Source of the DNA: Lepidodermella squamata
Taxonomy: Eukaryota > Gastrotricha
Length of the DNA stretch: 64,000 bases
Reading direction: 5' to 3'
NCBI GenBank assembly: GCA_047495785.1
Contig: JBLDXI010000007.1
Location: 3,968,001-4,032,000, forward strand
A model generated the notes under the pieces. That model ran no database searches, was not told the DNA's origin, and worked only from the letters and a program-made list of their open reading frames with translations. Positions within the stretch are counted from its first letter, which is position 1, and every line of letters starts with the position of its first letter. Of the stretch, positions 31,054 through 42,387 are shown one piece after another. The translations under genes were made by a program, and so were the position numbers.

Positions 31054-34000
31054 CTAGTTATTACTGCTGTTTAGATCAAGCCGAGGCGATGACGTTTGGC
31101 TGCTTGTCGAGTTGACTGTCGCGACGAGGGCGAGCGCCCTTGCTAGGCTCGACCGGGTGACGGCGCCCGGGGGTAGGGCGAGGGTGGCCACGCGGCCGAG
31201 CAGCAGCACGTCTACGGCTTGATCCGGGTCGGGGTCTGCGTCGACCGACCACGCGAGTCTCGCCTCGGCGAGGCACTCGAGGGTGAGGGCGAGTTCAGCT
31301 GCCAGACTCAGAGCTGCCAGTGCGTTCGAAGCGGCGACGATGACGACGCCGGGCTGCCGCGCGTCCAGGGTGGACGCTTCGCAGTTGAGCAGCGCGTTCA
31401 GCAGGGCGGGTGAGAAGAGGCGGGCGGGCGCGGACGGCGGCCACGAGGTGACTGGGGTAATCGAGGTCTGCAACTGCTCGGCTAGATCGTCGTTGGCTGT
31501 GAACAGCACAACGTGGGGTGGTCTCATGCCTAAATAAAAATAATTGTAAAATGTCTCAGTTTGAAGTGAAAAGAATCGGCGAATATTGAAAGGAAAAATC
31601 AAGATTTTCTGCAATTTTTTCAAATGTACGATTACACGAGAGGCCAACGAAATTTACCAAGATAAACCCGAAAAAAATGTTACATTGTTACACCAAATTT
31701 CAACCGAATTCAAGCATGAAAATTGCCAATGGGAATAAAAATCGGAATATCTGTTTCCGGAACCAAATTTGCATTTTGTGGAATCCAGAGTCAATTTTTT
31801 AATAATTCTAAAATTTTAAGTTATTTCAGGCAACTAGAAAGTTACAAACTTTGGTTACGCTAACAGGCAATCTGCTTTTGCTACAGCAAATTAGGTTCCG
31901 CTCACCGTAAATTTGGTAAATATTTGGAATTTGGTCAAACCGACTGAAAACCGAAAATTATTAAACTCTATACAATTAGTATTTCCCGGGTTTCTCCAGA
32001 AAATTTGCAATTTATCCGAGATATCGCGGGTAAAATATGGATAAAATGTTTGGTAAGATTAATTTAAAAAAAAATTTCTGCAAAAAATTACAAAATTAGA
32101 GTGATTTTGCAACTCGTGGGCCAACCAATTATGTTCAGTTACTCATGATTTTTCTTTTTACCTGGAACAGGCGACCCCCCAGGTGTAGGACTGGTCGGCG
32201 TCCACATGCGCAGCCTCAGCGACAAAAACGCCACATCCCGATTCGTCACAATCGCAATTTGCCGCGCATGCAGCGGCCCGGGTAGGTAGAAAACCGCCGG
32301 CGACGCGTCGTCGGGGTCTTCGGGCGGCGACGGCACGCGCGACGTCGCCCAGTCCAGCATCGGGTCGGCCGCCGCTCGCAGCCACGCCGCCAGCCGCGTC
32401 GGCTCGGTCGGCACAAACTGATCGCCAACCTCCTGCGCCCGAACCGCCTCGTACAGCGCGAGGTAGATGAAACGAAATTGCTCTGGTGTCTGCACCAAAT
32501 TCGCTCGACACCGCCGCATAGCTACCAAACAACCGGCCGGGTCTAACGCAGCTCGAACTGCTAATTTTTCCAGCTCATTCGCCAGGACCATGAAAACGCC
32601 AGATCTGCCAATTCCAGCCGAACAATGAACGACTAGCGGCGAGTCATTCACCGCTCCATTCGCGGCTAGAACTCGTTGGGTGAATCTGAGGAGGGGCAAT
32701 GCGGCTGTTGGGACGCCGTGATCCGGCCAGTCGGAGAATTGGAAGTGCATGACTAGCCGCGCCTCCGAGTCCGGGTCGTCGAGTCGCGACAGTTCGAACA
32801 CGCGTTCGACCCAGAATGCGCGTTGTCGCTGCCGCATTAGGACGACGCGGTGGCCGCGGTAGACGGCGGCTTGCGCGACGGCTCGCGGCCAGTAGGGCGC
32901 GCATTTTCGAATGGATTCGGCCGCTGGTTCGACTAGGTCGGTTAGCATGACGATTTTCGAGACGTTTCGCTCGTAGACCAGGGCCCAAAAGTCGCCCAGG
33001 GTGTTGGGCAGCGGGCCTTGGCAGGCGACGAAAAGCAGTGGGGCGCCATCGCCGGACGACACGAAATTCGCGTTTACATAGTCGGCCTCAGGATCTGAAA
33101 ATTGGAAATTCAAAATTTAATTTCTGAAAATTCGAAAAATAATTCAAAGTTCAAGTATGACAATTTGTAACTCATTAATAACTTATAATTTTGGCCGAAT
33201 CGGAGTGAATTTAAATTTAAATTTGAGCATCCCAACAATAAATTTCTACGATTACGAATGTGTCCTTCAACACTGGGATTATTTGTTTCAACTGAGGTAC
33301 TTATACGGAAGCATTTGCCATTCATTTAGATCCTTAGCCGTATACAACTTCGGCGATTTCAAGTGGATATCTCTCGCATTCAAGTTGCCATGACGCCTCG
33401 TAGCTTCATGATAAGGGTGGAGAGGGCCTTGACCCTCTGCAATTTAGCTTCGTTGAAATGAAAGGTGCGGAACAGCCAATTCTAATCGTCACAGCAAAAT
33501 TGGCGAAAGCAAAGGAACCTTTAGTACTGACCTTCGTTTATCTCACGAAAGCTTTCGATACAGTGAGACGTGAGGTTCTATAGGACGAGTTACTGGCGAA
33601 AGCCTAAGTTGTTGAATTTGCTGGTCAAAGCTTTGTGATTCTTGATGAAAGTGACGAGATGAAGAGAGGTGATAAAAAATAAACAAGTGTGTCTTGATGA
33701 TTTCCTCGTCTTGTTTATCTCACGAAAGCTTTCGATACAGTGAGCCGTGAGGTTCTATATGACGCCTTGAGAGTATGTGAACATCTGATTGAAATGGTAC
33801 GAGATACACTCATCACCAATGGGTTATCTGAAAGATTCTGACCTGAACTTTGAAGTTCAGCGAGGAGTAAGACAAGGTTGCGCTTTGGGTCCAACACTGT
33901 TCATGTCTTTCACTATCTTTCACTGTCTTTCTGCTACGAAATCTTTTCAAAAAATGTGATAGCACACGTAGCATATGCAGACGATTTATGTATCATCACG

Positions 34001-37000
34001 AAATCTGTGGCTTGTTGACGATCAGGGGTTTGTTGCGCATGCGATTGCTCGCACAACAATTGCGATTGCGTTTGCCAAGCCTGAGCGGAAACAAGCAGAC
34101 GAAGCGCGCTAAGCCGTTTGGGCCCGCCTATATTCGATCTATCTGAACAGCGCATTAGCGTCTGGGAAAGGTGAGGCCCTTTCAGTGGCTGTCCGATTTC
34201 CCTTGACGTTAAAACGGGTTTGAAATTATTTTCTTTATAATGATGAGTGAACAGCATGTTAATTTCACCTCAGATACAAGCGGAGCCGCCGATGCAACAC
34301 ATGGTTACACCTTTTTTTAATATTAGTTTCACTATTTAATGTCATTCAGGAAGGTGTGAATACAGAATTGGGGAGAGGGGGAAATCTTCTTCTCCGTTGA
34401 CTGCCCACCTAATGGAGGGAATCTCGCATTAGATTTGGATCTACCCGCCGAAGAGACTCGTCTTCGCTGAACCATCAATTTTTAATCAGCGATTACTCCT
34501 TTTTCTCCGTTGGTATCGCACGTGAGTTATTTTTCAACATCTTCGCGAATTTGACAGTTGAATAGCTTACGAAATCAGGAACGAGTCTAAATAAATTTAA
34601 GCCATTTGCATTCGCTTCCGCTACCGTCAAATCTAAACATCTCTCTCATGATTGCACCAGTCCCTTCTTCAAATACATTAATTCTTTAAAACTTCCCCTG
34701 TTTGCTTAGATTTGGCTAAAATGGCTAAATTAATTCCGTCGCGAAAATAATTCATCATCTTCTGGTGATGTTACTACGCTACTGACACTGCGCGAGAAAA
34801 TCGCGTTAGGCTCTCACCAGCACTTTTTCGCTTGCCTATCGGGACGGCGACGACGACTTCCTCAAAACAGAAGAGTCTGAGCTGGCCGACGCCATCAACG
34901 GAGCTACGAATAACCGTTGGCCCACCCGTCCCGGCTGCTATTGACATGACTATGGTCGATATCAGCACAACAAGATTTCTCAAACCTACACTCAAATCGC
35001 CATGTCGAGTATCTTTTGCGTCTACGGTTAGCTCAGTGGTGACGCCCGGCTCCGCGGCGACGTCAAGCTCTCCTCAACCGCTTCCCAGGGAATACCAAGA
35101 TTTGTTGGCGGCCCTGCTGGCCCGCGCCCCTTGCCAGCAGCCACTCTGACGAACCTCCATCGGCAACGCTCAAAAAACTTGGTTGACTCAAAAAATTGAA
35201 CTTTTCAAACCAACTTACTACATTTTTCTAGTCATTATTGCTCATTTTTTCGTAGATTAAAATTCTTAGTTTCTAAATTCATATTAATTTTTCAATTGCG
35301 ATCCAAGCTTACTTTGTGCTAAAAGTGGCACTCTGCTGTGATCGTAGGGCAGCACGTTCGAATAGCGGTTCTTCGTCAGATTGCACTGCATTTCAGCGAT
35401 GCGCGTCGCAAAGCCGCCTTTCCGCGCTTCCGACGTCGCTGTCGCGCATACAGCCGCAAATTCGTGGGCGAAATCGCCGAAACTCGCGGCTGCAACGCGG
35501 TAACAGAACATGGAACCAGCTAACGGGCCATCGCCACCTGTTGACAGAGGTCGTTTTGTCACTAGCGCGGGTCGACTCGCGGTTGCTGGGGTCGTATTCG
35601 AGCCGAGAAGTTGCAGAGCTTGAGATGAGGCAGTAGAATCAGCATGCCGCTAAATTCCCGAAAAAACAGTCCGAATTAGCAAAATTGAACAATTCAGCAG
35701 CATAAAACGAGAAAAATCCAAATAAAATGATAAAACGCACGCCAAAATAAAAAACCACAACTACAAAATTTTAAAACTTCTAATACCTCAAATTCTTTGG
35801 AATACATGATTGCATAATTCTTCGAGACAAATTCGAAAAAAATTGTAAAAGAGCACAATTGAATGTCTTTTCAAGAGAATGGCCTTCAACCATGAACAGT
35901 TGATAATTTATGAAAACATTGGAAAAAATCGTAAAATATTTCGATAATTTTTTTCAAGCCGAAAAACATCGGCAAAAGGAGAAAATTAATAAAACCAAAA
36001 ACGAGAAAGTACTCAATTTTTCAAATATTTTGGAATAAATTCAGATTTATTAGGAATGTCAATATTCTTACATGTCTGCGATTTTTCTTCTCCGGCGGAC
36101 AGCAGCAGCAGTTTTTGCGTTGTCTGCGAAAGTAGAGCGCCGCAATGACGACGACAACAGCTCCAAGCAGGCCCAGTGCGACAATAACCGAGGCTAGGGT
36201 CGCCGTGAGCGCCGGTGAGCGATCAGATCCAGTGAGGGGCGCATCGTCGTCGAGGAAGGTGCGGCTCGACGGCAGGGCAAAGGCAATGTTTTCGCGAGTT
36301 GAGCAGGGCCCGACCGAGCCGGCGAAGGAAGCATTGATGCGTGAGCGGGTGAGCGGGCATGCGGCCAGGCGGCACCGGCCCGGCGGCAGCGCGCGGTCGC
36401 GGGCCACGTCCATCTCGAAGTACAGCGTTTCAGCGACTGTTATTATGCCAGCGATAGGGCGAGGTCTCAGCGAGGCAAGATCATGGCGACCTACAATCGA
36501 AAAATATTATTGTTTGAAAAATCGGATTTTCAGAAATTTAGGACTATTAAAGGCCTCTGAATTTCATTCTTTCATCACTATACTGATGTGTCTAGTTTAA
36601 GCAGATCCTCAAATATGGAAATTTTCATATACTTTACTGCGCATTTTTTGGACCATCCATCAGACCTTTCCCTTAATTTTTAGGCAAAGCGGATTTCAAA
36701 CACCATCCGTTCATTCTGCAAGATGATATCATTTCTAATATTTTCTTTCCGCATTTTGAACGGCCTAAATCTACAAGATCGTAGTCACCGGCGAAGGCAA
36801 TGTGAGCAAATTCGATCTAGATTCGAGGTATATGAACCGCCCCTAACAACAACAGATGAGCGGCAAAATTGCGCTCGAAAAATTAGAAGTCTCAGTCTAA
36901 CCTCCGTAACTAAGTATCCCCGCAACGAGTCAAAATTGGTTTCCTCAAACGAGAAAATAACTCTCTAGGCAACATCGCCAAAATCAAGGCTGGAAATTCT

Positions 37001-40000
37001 TTCATAAATTAAGTAATACTTCTTAAAAATCATGTATTGCTCCAATCCTTACGCAATTCGAAAGCTCAAAGGATGGAGAATTGTGTGCAAAAAACCCATA
37101 ACAGGTCTACAGTTACAAAAAAATGCCTTTAATAGCCATAATCAAGTAAAAATTCCGCAAATCTCTACAAAAACTTGACTAATTTAGAAGGAACTACAAA
37201 ACGTAAGAGATACATACCTGATAGAGGTACAACATGCGACCAATTGGAGCAGCGCAGATCGATCGCCCACACAGATTCAAATCGCGCGAGATTGAGTTCA
37301 ACGTCGACACTGAGCGTAAAGCCCAGCAGCAGCGTCGACGCATTCTCAGCTACAACCGCCACAGAAACATTTCGCAGCACCGGCGGCTGCCGCACCGGGC
37401 TCGACTCGGTGAACACAAACGACCCGCCAGCCGGCGAGTGGAGGTTCGCCCACGGCGCCGAGACAACGCGCGGCCACAACGGCATCGCCGCATCGACGCC
37501 CAGCTGCGTCGAATCGAACGAATACCGCACCGATAATCGATACGGCGAGTTCGGCCGAAGCCCGCCTAGTGTCAACAACTCTTCGATAGTGCGCTGCGAC
37601 TTCGCGGCCTCGACCGTCACGCAGTTACACTCGGACGGGTCCTGATTTCTTTGAAAATTCAAATCGCACAGCTCGTCGATATGCGGGCACAGCGAGGTCG
37701 ATAAATCTGACAGCAGTAGTTCGTAGGCGAGTGAGTACGCGTAGGACAGCCGGAAGTTGCTCTCGCCTAAATGGTGCAGTTTATCCACGTTTGGTATCAA
37801 AAATCGAACTGCGAGCGATTGCGTTGATAACGGTTCGGCTCTCAGGCCACGAATCGGGTCCAGATCTCCGGGTAGTGTTACGAAACTGAGCGCCCGAGCC
37901 TCCGATGAACCGGCTGGGTTGATGACGACAGCCCGGGCTACGTAGCGGGAAAACGGGGCCAGCCCATCGACTGAGACGTTCAACTCAGCCGCCGCTGGTA
38001 CTAGGAGTTTATCGGCGAAAACAGTCGGGCCATTGCCCGGTCTAGCGACTGACACGTTCAGTTGGTGAACAACCGCGTATTCGCCTAGAATCGGTTTCAC
38101 GCCGAACCTCAAGGTGGCGGCTGAACCGTAGGGTGACAGGTCGAGGAGTTCTGCTCGAGTTACGGCTGCGACGTGCCCGGGCGTGACTAGCGAGGTCGGT
38201 TTTGAGAAGGCGGTTTCGGATTTGAAGATTTCAGGGTGGCTCGAGTCGAGGCCGATTGCGCGGTATGTGGCGATGTACGAGCTGAATGGGCGCAGCAGAC
38301 CGGTAGGAACTTCCCAGCAACAGCAGTCACCGGCTACTGGCCACTAATAAAAAGAAAACAACATTTAAAAAATTGAATTATTTCACATATTTAACTCTGA
38401 AATTCAAGTTTTTGAGTATTCAAAAAATTGTTCTAGAACTTTTAAATTTCGAAATAATCGGAACCTATTAGATGCTCCTTAGGTATCGAAAACAACTCAT
38501 TTCTTCCGTTTTTTCCGAATACATAATACATATTCACTAGCTCACGAGCAGCATCATGATTGTAATGATCCCATGAACCAATAAAATAAGGAGATACCCG
38601 CGATGGTAGGGTTATCAGTGCATTTTCTGATTACACGCAGTATTTTATGGCTGCACGCTGTTTATTAAAAGCTGGCCTTTACACAACAACTGGCCGCTGT
38701 AAACACTTTTATGACCCCGTTACGGTGGAAAACAGCACCCAGTACGCATGGAACTTACAAACGAGCTATCTGCACAACATCTAGATAGAAAAGCGCAAGC
38801 TTTAAATCTTGAAAACGACAAAACTCGAATTTCAAATCAAACACCCAATTTATCCAAATTTTCTTCCGTAAGGATTCATGGAAAAACGATTAAAGTAAAC
38901 CTCCGCTTTTGAATGTTAGCAGCTATTAGGCTTAAAACGCGCATTCAAATTAGATTATCAAATAAAAAATGCCTGACAATGCCACGGTTCAGAATAATAT
39001 ATGTAATTAAAAATTACCCGGAAAAAAATATAGTTGAATCGGCCAGCATTAGTCACGTATAATTAATGAAAATACCTAGCCACCGTTTTTCACGAATTAT
39101 GTCTACTTTTCATGCAATTATTTGACAAAAAATGCCACATTCAAATATAGAAAGTATTCTCATGAAAACTGTAGAAATTTATTCAGAGGAGCAAAATTTG
39201 GCAACAGAGGAAAAATGTTTCAAAATCGTAGGAACCAGACTTGACACAGGCTCAATTACAGCCATTGCATAATTTATTACGCAGCTATTAATTTGTCGTG
39301 GTTTTTCTAAACAATATAGCTGAACCGCAAAATCTAGAACTATTTATTTTTTTTCAATATATTTTCGAAAATTCGGTCCCGCAAAAATTATTACCCTAGC
39401 ATAACCTGATGCCTTGTATTTGAATTTTTATTCAACAAACCTGAAAATCTCTGAGAGCAGCGTAGTGTTTCCTCTGCAAGTGATCAGCAGTAGCTGCCAT
39501 GCGGCCAGAATGAGCAATTGGCGCGCTGTCCGACTGTCTCAGTATTTTCACCTCGTACTCGACAACCGGGTCGTAGAAGTCGGCAGCGAGCGCCGGCTGC
39601 GCCGAGTCCCAGCACACGCGAACGGAAAAGTTGCCGTTCTCACGCGTGATAGCCGGCACGAGGGGCGGCTGCAGCGCATCGGGCGGCAACGGCTCGCGGA
39701 CCTTCAATGTGGTCGACGAGGCGTAACGCATGCCATCGACCCACGTCCAGCAGTCGTAGATGCCCGAATCCGAGACGTCGAGAGCGCGAGCTGTCAGCCG
39801 CAACGCCATCGCCTGGCCCGCATCAAGCAGCCATTTCAGCGAGTCCGGCCGCCGGCTCGTCGAACACACCGCTTTCGGCACCAACGCAATTTCCGTCGAA
39901 TTGAGCGCGGAACTCGCGTTCGCCGCCGAGCTGTTCGCTAATTGAGCCTCGGCGAGAGGCGGCGCAGGTGGTACCGAGCACGTATACGATAGCTCCTTCT

Positions 40001-40196
40001 CATTATCTGTGCCGACTGTCCATCGAACTGTCAAATTTGAGTAGTCGGCCTTGAATAGGGACGAAAACGAACAGCAGGGCAGCGTTTGATTCAACGCCTG
40101 GCCCTTCCTAACAGCAACAGTCTTGTGCGGGCAGTAGCATTTCGTTAACACGGGAAGGAGTAATAAAACGGCGATAACACCGTTCAATCTGCCCAT
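31054..40196 (-). CDS. Receptor-type protein tyrosine phosphatase with degenerate second domain
   Basis: Six exons with matching phases: 39441-40196, 37218-38343, 36072-36490, 35313-35649, 32162-33094 and 31054-31529, giving about 1348 residues. There is a signal peptide (MGRLNGVIAVLLLLPVLTKC), an Ig-like domain, then fibronectin-III-like segments with many N-glycosylation sites. A membrane helix (LASVIVALGLLGAVVVVIAA) is followed by basic and Cys-rich residues. The D1 phosphatase domain has KNRYSNVLPYDHSRV, the WPD loop FSDWPDHGVP, the P-loop VHCSAGIGRSG and the Q-loop QTPEQFRF, so it should be active. The last exon seems to be a shrunken D2: SWPPSAP replaces the WPD loop and IVAASNALAALSLAA sits where the P-loop should be. 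The start was set at the ATG giving the signal peptide. Intron 4 carries retroelement debris. Confidence 0.9.
33520..34010 (+). pseudogene. Reverse transcriptase fragments in phosphatase intron 4
   Basis: Plus-strand fragments encode FVYLTKAFDTV-type blocks twice (around 33534 and 33710) and AHVAYADDLCIITKS near 33965, broken by stops and shifts. This is the palm region of a non-LTR reverse transcriptase, long dead. The repeated first block, about 175 bp apart, indicates a local duplication. Confidence 0.6.
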
Positions 40197-40374
40197 CACT
40201 TCAACATTACTCAATTCATAAATCTCCTCCTATGAAAAAAACACAAATAATTTAACAAAAATAGGAAATTAATTGATCATTTAAGCACAGTGGAAAGACG
40301 TCAATGACGACTGAGTGTGTAATTTTAAGTAAACAGCTGACTTCAAACGACGATAAAATATAACAACCGATCAT

Positions 40375-41621
40375 TCACGGGAAGTAAAACGACAGCAGCG
40401 AGAGCCATGACATTTTCGGCAGTTTTCCGGCTTGTGCGATCAGATCGGCCGGAGGCTCGCCGAGATCGACTGAGATATTCGTGTAAAGCGGGTGGTTTTC
40501 GACGTTCAACACTCGGTAGCGAATGTCGCGATCGAGAGAATTAACGCCTTCTTGCTTGTAACGAGCCTGCCACGCGAGGAACAGGTCGAAGGATAACGCG
40601 TTTTCTCGCCAGCTTTTCACGTGCCGAAGCATTTTAAATCGGCCGATGTGGTAGGGAGGCCGTGAGATTTTCAGACCGACATCAAGAGCTCTTGATGTGA
40701 AATCATCGTCCTCCTGACCCCAGCCCCAATACAAGTTCGAGAAGCCGTTGATCAACTTGAAATTCTCTGCGGTAGTCGATACCACAGTCGAAGCTTGATT
40801 GTAATACATAGGGCTGCGTAAAATAGGAATGTAATCTATCAGTCCGAAGAAAATTAATTCGCTTACTGATATCTCATTTCGTCGATAGCTGATGCGAGAT
40901 GTCGGATCGATCTCTCGTCGCAGAAGTAAATGTTTAGCTCATTCTCAGGTAGGACATCAACATCGTGGAATATTAGGCAATCGTAGTCCATTTTCTCTCG
41001 AGCCGGCGCTCCTTTCAAGTCGGCCCCAGTTGCGAATTTCGCACCGATATTCAACAGGATACCACGGCTGAAAGGCTTGTTGTCATGCTGAAAGATTATC
41101 GACCATAAGAAAAAAATTGACCGGGGAATAAGTTGCAAACCTGCTCAATTACGAAAATGCGATATGTCGTGTTTTGTTTTTCCAAAAATGGATGCATATG
41201 AGCGAGAAACCGAATCAAATGCTCTGCTCTGTCTCGATAAGGCACTAATATTGCTATCTTTTGCCTTGAATGACAACCAGGGGGTGAAAAGGAACCTCCA
41301 GCTTTGACGCCGGACATTTGAAGCTGTGGCTCCAGGCTGCTCAAATTGAAAAGAACATTGACATCAATGTCTAACGTCTCTGCGAAAACAGAAGCCGCAA
41401 CTGTTAGCTTGAGTGATTTGGTCATCGCATATTAACTTACTTGCGTTGGAATAGTTTCGGGTACAAACATTGGACACTGTCACGAGCAATTCACTTCGTT
41501 TCCAGAACGAGTAGTCGGATGGCATAGAAAAATATGAATGAGAGCTGTAGTTGAATAGCGCCAGTGAGCAAATCAGCACAAAGAAAAATATGAGCACTCG
41601 TTTGATTACTCGGAGGGACAT
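40375..41621 (-). CDS. Beta-1,4-galactosyltransferase family protein
   Basis: Four exons with matching phases: 41441-41621, 41141-41379, 40867-41087 and 40375-40813, about 359 residues. The N-terminus is a type II membrane anchor (VLIFFFVLICSLALFN). Catalytic-domain landmarks are AILVPYRDRAEHL, FVIEQ, the metal-binding FHDVDVLPE and YWGWGQEDDD, in the order seen in B4GALT1-6. It would transfer galactose, or in some invertebrates N-acetylgalactosamine, from UDP-sugar to terminal GlcNAc in the Golgi. The segment normally reading Y-x-x-x-F-G-G-V is instead MYYNQASTVVSTT, so the acceptor or lid region is divergent. The introns are 53-63 bp. Confidence 0.9.
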
Positions 41622-42387
41622 AGTAATTTTTCGATATTTAGAGCATCACAGATAGTATCAAAACACTAAATGAATATATTAAATATTAAATGGTACACCT
41701 TGCTGTTTGCTGTGAATTGTATAATAAAAAACAGGCAAGACCACGCTAGATGCTAAACATTTAATCCACACTTTAAAAAATATGGTTCCTTAAGCATCCT
41801 GTAGCGCTGCAGGAAGTGAAAATATAAGACTGCCCGCTCAAGAAAACGCGCAAGGAGAGAGAACATAAAACTGGTTTGCGTGACAGACTGAAGACCTGCA
41901 AACTTGCAAGGCATCCGCTCAAGCTACTTTGCATTTCGCATCTAGCACAACAGTTGTACGTTCAGCCAAGAGCCAGTGAGTCAAGTGGAAAAGGGCAAAG
42001 CAGGTTCCCCAAATCCGTTCCGCCTGATGGCAAATCTGAGAAACCAACCGGCGCGCCAGTTTTTGTTAGATTTATTTTTTTCAACGTAAATATGTCAAAA
42101 TATCGAGTATGCTTTCAATATAAAATATTATTAAAAATGAACCTTTTAAAGAAACTTGGTGATTTGAGAGTCCTTGGTAACGTTTCGTTCGGCCACATGT
42201 GCCCTTTTGATCAGCTTCCCTTCATACAGATTAAATTCCGTTTTTAACTTGGACAACATGCCACTATTGCGTAATGAAGTCTTTTATTGTTAGCAGGAGC
42301 TGCACACATATATTCTAAAATAGCTTTCAGCCTCTATTGACCCTTTTTATCCGCATCTTTAGGCATTTAAATTGAAGGAATAGAACA
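41622..42387. other. Divergent promoter region, galactosyltransferase and EF-hand gene
   Basis: About 770 bp between two divergent start codons. An open stretch at 41876-42247 has no recognisable features and I do not call it a gene. Confidence 0.4.

Noticed and set aside
34774-35149. Overlapping open frames in phosphatase intron 4
   Set aside because: No recognisable motif. They may be repeat debris, but I cannot support a gene or name an element.
41876-42247. A 123-codon open frame between the galactosyltransferase and EF-hand genes
   Set aside because: No domain, signal peptide or splice context; composition looks random.
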